This document shows, in pieces, positions 59,921 through 64,000 of a DNA stretch of 64,000 nt. Numbering within the stretch: the first letter of the stretch is position 1; the number at the start of each line of letters is the position of its first letter. The translations under genes were made by a program, and so were the position numbers. Source of the stretch: Saccharothrix australiensis (GTDB lineage: Bacteria; Actinomycetota; Actinomycetes; Mycobacteriales; Pseudonocardiaceae); the NCBI RefSeq assembly GCF_003634935.1, contig NZ_RBXO01000001.1, positions 4,117,501 through 4,181,500 of the forward strand. The letters are read 5' to 3'. The notes under the pieces are model-generated. The model worked only from the letters and a program-made list of their open reading frames with translations. It made no database searches and had not been told where the DNA came from.

Positions 59921-60745
59921 CTACTCCTCCCGCCCCTCCGGGACCACCCCGTCCCCACCCGACGGCGACCGACCCGAACGCACCCGCTCCAAGCTCCGCC
60001 GCAACGCCGACATCAGGTCCACCCCGCCACCGGTCTCCTCCGGCGCACGCGACACCGGGATCTCCGCACCCGCAGCCTTCGCCTCGATCAACCCCGCCAC
60101 CGCGTCCCGGTACTTGTCCGAGAACACCCCCGGATCGAACGGCGCCGTCATCGAATCCACCAACGACGCCGCCACCCGCACCTCCGACGCACCCGGCGCC
60201 ACCCCGGACTCCTCCAGGAACCCGAACCCCGGCTCCCGCACCTCGTCCGGCCACAACAACGTCTGCAACACCAACACCCGACCACGCGGGCGCACCACCG
60301 CCAACACCTCCCGCCGACGGATCGCCACCCGCACCACCGCCACCCGGGGCACCCGCTCCAACGCCTCCCGCAACAACCCGTACGACACCACCGCCGCCCG
60401 CTCCGGCTCCAGGTAGAACGACCGGTCCAACAACACCGGATCCACCTCGTCCGCCCGCGCGAACTGCACCACCTCGATCGTCCGACCCGACGGCACCGGC
60501 AACCCGTCGAAGTCCTCGTCCTCGAACAGCACCAGCCGACCGTCCGCCACCTCGTAGCCCTTCACCACGTCGACCAGCGCCACCTCCTCACCGCACACCT
60601 CGCACACCCGCCGATGCCGGATGCGCCCACCATCACCCCGATGCACCTGGTGGAACCGGAACCCGTGCTCCCGCGTCGCCGCGAACAACCGCACCGGGAA
60701 CGTCACCAACCCGAACGACAACGACCCACGCCACACCGCCCTCAT
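59921..60745 (-). CDS. Second Ku paralogue, short tail
   Basis: A 274-residue Ku paralogue. AVWRGSLSFGLVTFPVRLFA, FRFHQVHRGDGGRIRHRRVC, EVCGEEVALVDVVKGYEVAD and LLWPDEVREPGFGFLEESG are all Ku signatures. It lacks the long Lys/Gly tail of the neighbouring Ku and ends SGRSPSGGDGVVPEGREE, an acidic, non-DNA-gripping end. Two Ku genes in tandem allow heterodimers or division of labour (sporulation against growth is known in Streptomyces, but not shown here). The ATG at 60745 begins the conserved region. First gene of the NHEJ operon. Confidence 0.93.
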   Translation of the reverse strand: MRAVWRGSLSFGLVTFPVRLFAATREHGFRFHQVHRGDGGRIRHRRVCEVCGEEVALVDVVKGYEVADGRLVLFEDEDFDGLPVPSGRTIEVVQFARADEVDPVLLDRSFYLEPERAAVVSYGLLREALERVPRVAVVRVAIRRREVLAVVRPRGRVLVLQTLLWPDEVREPGFGFLEESGVAPGASEVRVAASLVDSMTAPFDPGVFSDKYRDAVAGLIEAKAAGAEIPVSRAPEETGGGVDLMSALRRSLERVRSGRSPSGGDGVVPEGREE

Positions 60746-60846
60746 GAGTCCCTGCGTACACCCGAGCGAACCCCGACTCACCCAAGTCACCCGGACAGCC
60801 CAACCCCGACCGGACCGCCCGCACACCACCACAGGGGCGCGCCCGA

Positions 60847-61848
60847 TCAGCCCCCCGCGACCCCGAACTCCAACACCGTCCGCCCCTCGGCCACCGGACC
60901 CGACCCCCGCAACACCAACCCGCACCCCGCCGCCAACCCCACCAGCTCCTCCACCGACCGCTCCCGACCCCCGAAGCACATCAACATGAACAGGTCGATC
61001 GCCGTGTCCGCACCCACACCCCGCACCGGCTCGATCACCACCACCGCACCACCCGGCGCCACCGCCCGCCGACACCCCGCCAGGATCTCCCGCGCCCGCT
61101 CGTCATCCCAGTCGTGCAGCACGTCCGACAACACATACGCGTCCGCACCCGCCGGCAACGGCTCGAAGAAGCTCCCCGCCACGGCCACCGCCCGACCACC
61201 CAACCCCGCCGCCGCGAACCGCGCCGCCGCCGCCTCCGCCGCCGGAGCCAGGTCCACCACCCGCCCCCGCACACCCGGGTGCGCCCGCAACACCTCCGCC
61301 AGCACCAACCCGTCACCACCACCCACGTCCACGACCTCCGCGAACCGACCCCAGTCGAACCGCTCCGCGATCTGCCCCGCCTGCACCCCGAACCGCCACG
61401 CCATCTGCGCGTCGAACGACCGCCGCAACCCCGCGTCGGCGTCCAGGTCCGCCCAGAAACCACGCCCGTACCGACGCTCGTAGGCAGGCGCCCCCGTCAG
61501 CACCGTCCCCAACAACTCCACGAACGCCAACTCCGCCCGACCACCGGCACTGCCGATGTCCAACAACGGCCGCACCCCCTCCGGCGCGTCCACACCCATC
61601 TGCGCGCCCAACCCCGTCGGCCGATAACGCCCCGACCCCACGTCCACCGCGAACACACCCACCGACACCAGGTGATCCAGCAAGCACCCCAACGCCGACA
61701 CCGACGCCCCGGTCTCCTCGGCCAGGCGCTCCACCGTCGCACCCGCCCCGCCCGCCAAGTCCACCAAACCCAACGTCGCCGCCACCCGCACCGCCATCGG
61801 CGTCGCCAGATCGGCCAACCGCAGAATCGAAAGCCCAGTCGTCGTCAC
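60847..61848 (-). CDS. SAM-dependent O-methyltransferase
   Basis: A 333-residue methyltransferase of the polyketide or hydroxyindole O-methyltransferase type. An N-terminal winged-helix dimer domain (LADLATPMAVRVAATLGLVD) precedes the SAM site VVDVGGGDGLVLAEVLRAHP (residues 172-192), then VLSDVLHDWDDERAREILAG with the catalytic His region and GGAVVVIEPV. Such enzymes methylate phenolic hydroxyls in secondary metabolites. It lies 101 bases upstream of the Ku operon and 55 bases downstream of the recombinase; no biosynthetic partners are in view. Confidence 0.9.
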   Translation of the reverse strand: MTTTGLSILRLADLATPMAVRVAATLGLVDLAGGAGATVERLAEETGASVSALGCLLDHLVSVGVFAVDVGSGRYRPTGLGAQMGVDAPEGVRPLLDIGSAGGRAELAFVELLGTVLTGAPAYERRYGRGFWADLDADAGLRRSFDAQMAWRFGVQAGQIAERFDWGRFAEVVDVGGGDGLVLAEVLRAHPGVRGRVVDLAPAAEAAAARFAAAGLGGRAVAVAGSFFEPLPAGADAYVLSDVLHDWDDERAREILAGCRRAVAPGGAVVVIEPVRGVGADTAIDLFMLMCFGGRERSVEELVGLAAGCGLVLRGSGPVAEGRTVLEFGVAGG

Positions 61849-61903
61849 CAGCCGAACCTATCCAGCCGGACAACCGGAAAAGCCGAGCGGCGGAACGACG
61901 ACG

Positions 61904-62878
61904 TCACCCCTCCCGGCCCGGCAGCCGGTTCAACGACGCGTACGTCCGGTTCCCCGCCACCGCCGCCCGCCGCTCCCGCGCAGTCGCCTCGATGTAGTTC
62001 TGCGACGTCGCCAACGACGCGTGCCCCAACAACGCCATGATCTCCGACGCCGACGCGCCGTCCTCCGCCAACCGCGTCGCGAACGTGTGCCGCAACGCGT
62101 GCAGGTTCGCGCCCGACGGCACCCGGTCGTGCAACCCGGCCCACCGGAAGCACGACCGCACCAGGTACTCCAACCCGCCCCGCCCGATCGGCTCACCCCG
62201 CCGGTCCCGCAGCAACGCAGACCCCCGGTCGAACCGCCCACGCGGGAACCGCGCCCGGCACGACACCAGGTACTGCTCGATGATCCGGTCCATCGCCGGC
62301 TCGATCGGCACCGACCGGTCCCGGTTGCCCTTGCCCGCCACGTGCAGCCGCCGCTCACCCGGCCGACCCACCACCGACGCCAACGTCAACGTCCGCATCT
62401 CCGCCGACCGCAACCCCGCCACCAGACCCAGCGCGATCACCAGCACGTCCCGCTCCGGCCACGGGTCACGCCCCTTGCGCACCCCCTCGGCCGCGGCCTC
62501 CAACAACCGCTCCGGCGTGTCCTCGCCCCGCAGCGGCTTGGGCACCAGGGGAGGGGTCTTCGGCCGCGCCACCGCGCCCATCGGGTTGCCCGGCAGCAGG
62601 TCCTCGGCCACGCAGAACGTCAGGAACTGGTTCCACGTCGACCAGGCCCGCAACACCGAACTCTTCGCGTGCGAGTCGGCGAACACCCCGAACGCGGCCC
62701 GCAGGTTCCCGGCCGTGAGCTGGGCGACCAGCAGGCCGTCCGGGGGAGTGGAGCACACCTCGGCCAGCAGCGCGGTGACGCCCGCCAGGTCGCGGCGGTA
62801 GGCGGCCGTGGTGTGGGGGGAGTCCTTGCGGGGCCGGCGGGCGAGGAAGAACGAATCCTGGGCGTCGAGAACTCGCAT
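61904..62878 (-). CDS. Tyrosine recombinase (XerC/D-like)
   Basis: A 324-residue site-specific recombinase. The N-terminal core-binding (SAM-like) domain holds RRDLAGVTALLAEVC and SVLRAWSTWNQFLTFCVAED. The catalytic domain has the full set: Arg in GLVAGLRSAEMRTL, Lys in VAGKGNRDRSVP, His-x-x-Arg in LHALRHTFATRLAEDG, His in LLGHASLATSQNY with the Tyr nucleophile in that same segment (NYIEATARERR). The ATG at 62878 begins at the core-binding domain. About 125 bases upstream lie AT-rich direct and inverted GATGGATAAT repeats. Length and motifs fit a chromosomal or element-borne integrase without excisionase. Confidence 0.93.
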   Translation of the reverse strand: MRVLDAQDSFFLARRPRKDSPHTTAAYRRDLAGVTALLAEVCSTPPDGLLVAQLTAGNLRAAFGVFADSHAKSSVLRAWSTWNQFLTFCVAEDLLPGNPMGAVARPKTPPLVPKPLRGEDTPERLLEAAAEGVRKGRDPWPERDVLVIALGLVAGLRSAEMRTLTLASVVGRPGERRLHVAGKGNRDRSVPIEPAMDRIIEQYLVSCRARFPRGRFDRGSALLRDRRGEPIGRGGLEYLVRSCFRWAGLHDRVPSGANLHALRHTFATRLAEDGASASEIMALLGHASLATSQNYIEATARERRAAVAGNRTYASLNRLPGREG

Positions 62879-63004
62879 TGGATCTTCATACCGCACGGCA
62901 CCGACAGCGCCCGCCCGCCGGCACCGGGCCGACCACACCGCCGTCCGGCCGACGCGACCCGGCCCGAAGCACCCCGCGACCCCGTCCGGGCCAGTCCACC
63001 GCGC

Positions 63005-63047
63005 GATGGATAATTCACCACGTGATGGATAATGGCGATTATCCATC
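63005..63047. other. AT-rich repeat sites upstream of the recombinase
   Basis: GATGGATAAT occurs at 63005-63014 and 63024-63033 as direct repeats 19 bases apart, and again inverted (ATTATCCATC, 63038-63047), so 63024-63047 forms a perfect 10+4+10 dyad. The AT-rich composition is unique in this neighbourhood. It could be recombination half-sites for the adjacent recombinase or its operator. Confidence 0.5.
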
Positions 63048-63350
63048 AAAAGGCGATCCGGGAGGGCCGGGGTCGGCGTCGACGGGTGTCGGCGGCACAC
63101 CGGGGGAACGCGCGTCGCGTGGGACGTCCGGCCCGCCGGTGTGCCGCTGGCGCGACGCGTTGCCGCGCCCGCGCACACGTCCGCGCGGCGGGCCCCGGTG
63201 TCGACGTGCGGCGTGTCGGGAACGCGTCGCGCCGGCGGGCCCGGCGGCACGGAACGTCGCCGAAGCCCAGGACGGTCGATCTTGAGGCGTCGACGGCCGC
63301 CGCGGCCGCCGTGGACGTCGTCGTCCGCCCATCCCGACACACCACCGCAC

Positions 63351-63368
63351 ATACGTCACGTGACGTAT
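63351..63368. promoter_or_regulatory. 18-bp perfect palindrome
   Basis: ATACGTCAC-GTGACGTAT is a perfect 18-bp dyad in the non-coding 62879-63516 region. Its core TCACGTGA also occurs upstream of kdd (32220-32227). A nearby AT-rich stretch (63405-63430, with TTAATTAA) adds to the regulatory look. The binding protein is unknown. Confidence 0.45.
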
Positions 63369-63516
63369 CCCCGGCCCGGTCGGTCGGCAGCTGCTGGAAC
63401 GCCGATAATCTACATTATGTTAATTAAGACGATCCGGGGGCCGGTGCCGCCGTCCTGCCCCGGTCGGGTTCGTCTCCACCCGTCCCCCGTCCCCCGTGTC
63501 CCGTGTCCGGGGCAGG

Positions 63517-64000
63517 TCACGCACTCCTGAACAGCCGGTCCAGATGCACGTCGATCGCGGCGAGCGCGTCCCGGGGCTCGATCACGTCGAGTTCGATCAA
63601 GGAGGTGAAGCCGGTGAGGGCGAGCAGCAGGTTGGTCTCGGTCGCCGGGTCGCAGCCGGAGTCGATGTGCCCGTCGGCGATCGCCTGGCGGACCACTTGC
63701 TCGACGAGGGCCCGTCCTCGGGCGAGGCCGTGGCGCGCCTGCTCGCGCAAGGTCTCGTCGTGCAGCGCCTCCAGGACGTAGGCGGCGCTCATCCGGCTGG
63801 TCGCGCGGGCGTCGGCGTGCAGCGGGAGCATTTCCGCGAGCGCCAGTCGCAGCACGTCACGGGGGTGCGGACGGTCACCGAGTTTTTCGAGCCCCTGCTG
63901 TACGCGCACCGAGGTCTGCTCGGACGCGAAATCCATGGCGAAGGAGAGCATGGCGGTCCGGGAGTCGAAGTAGTGCTGCAACTGTCCGAGTGACATGCCC
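63517..64000 (-). CDS. TetR-family regulator, N-terminus beyond window
   Basis: The visible 160 residues are the C-terminal part of a TetR/AcrR protein. The first visible residues GMSLGQLQHYFDSRTAMLSF contain the end of the helix-turn-helix (recognition helix SLGQLQHYF). The ligand domain of helices follows, with HADARATSRMSAAYVLEALH, ALVEQVVRQAIADGHIDSG and DVHLDRLF at the end. The helix-turn-helix start and promoter lie past the right edge. The layout matches BetI/AcrR-type proteins with a TetR_C_6-like domain. The function is not known. Confidence 0.8.
   Translation of the reverse strand, partial: GMSLGQLQHYFDSRTAMLSFAMDFASEQTSVRVQQGLEKLGDRPHPRDVLRLALAEMLPLHADARATSRMSAAYVLEALHDETLREQARHGLARGRALVEQVVRQAIADGHIDSGCDPATETNLLLALTGFTSLIELDVIEPRDALAAIDVHLDRLFRSA

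Overview
The window is very GC-rich, densely coding chromosomal DNA from an actinomycete. RbpA, the overlapping Lnt/Ppm1 pair, an AfsR-like BTAD/NB-ARC/TPR regulator, many GTG starts and GC-saturated third codon positions all point to Actinomycetota. The gene style fits Pseudonocardiales (Saccharothrix/Actinosynnema/Lentzea-like), but that placement is an inference. I see no rRNA, tRNA, insertion sequence or CRISPR array.

Layout. 0-2.2 kb: a minus-strand operon with an adenylosuccinate-synthetase-like enzyme (cut by the left edge), a VWA protein and a frameshifted first gene behind a leaderless promoter with an operator. 2.4-8.1 kb: a secreted tannase-type esterase, a hydrolase/TetR pair with a palindromic operator, a ricin-type lectin and an MFS transporter. 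8.2-11.7 kb: a translationally coupled pair, a P-loop ATPase and a membrane-anchored periplasmic-binding-like protein; this is the best candidate here for an uncharacterised system. 12-21 kb: acyltransferase/SGNH protein, GNAT, aldehyde dehydrogenase, HNH lipoprotein, TPR remnant, GH18 chitinase, D-amino-acid oxidase-like flavoprotein and a hypothetical membrane protein. 21.5-27 kb: a stand-alone LigD-type polymerase, an AAA ATPase whose start lies in a tandem repeat, a P450, and an XRE-cupin regulator facing a methyltransferase; the last two share the operator TTGCC-N5-GGCAA.

27.4-37.5 kb: a lysine catabolism region. KamA (lysine 2,3-aminomutase) is divergent from FxsA, an LLM oxidoreductase and an alpha-amylase-family enzyme; then come Kdd, an amidohydrolase, KamD, KamE and Kal in one tightly coupled run. 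Together they would take L-lysine through beta-lysine and 3,5-diaminohexanoate towards crotonyl-CoA, but the cleavage enzyme Kce is not in the window. 37.9-47 kb: small regulators (GntR, TetR, MerR, PadR) with their targets, PspC, Lnt-Ppm1, RbpA with a sigma-R-type promoter, NUDIX and thymidine kinase. 47-52.3 kb: UMF1-type transporter, glycerophosphodiesterase, zinc-finger protein and a PAS-GGDEF-EAL protein.

52.5-64 kb: a minus-strand block with a small secreted protein, a decayed MFS remnant, an AfsR-like regulator, and an NHEJ locus (Ku, Ku, a LigD-type phosphoesterase fused to a ligase domain whose catalytic motifs are lost, and a LigD-type polymerase). It ends with an O-methyltransferase, a tyrosine recombinase with AT-rich repeated sites upstream, and a TetR gene cut by the right edge. 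Decayed 15-bp tandem arrays recur between genes across the window.
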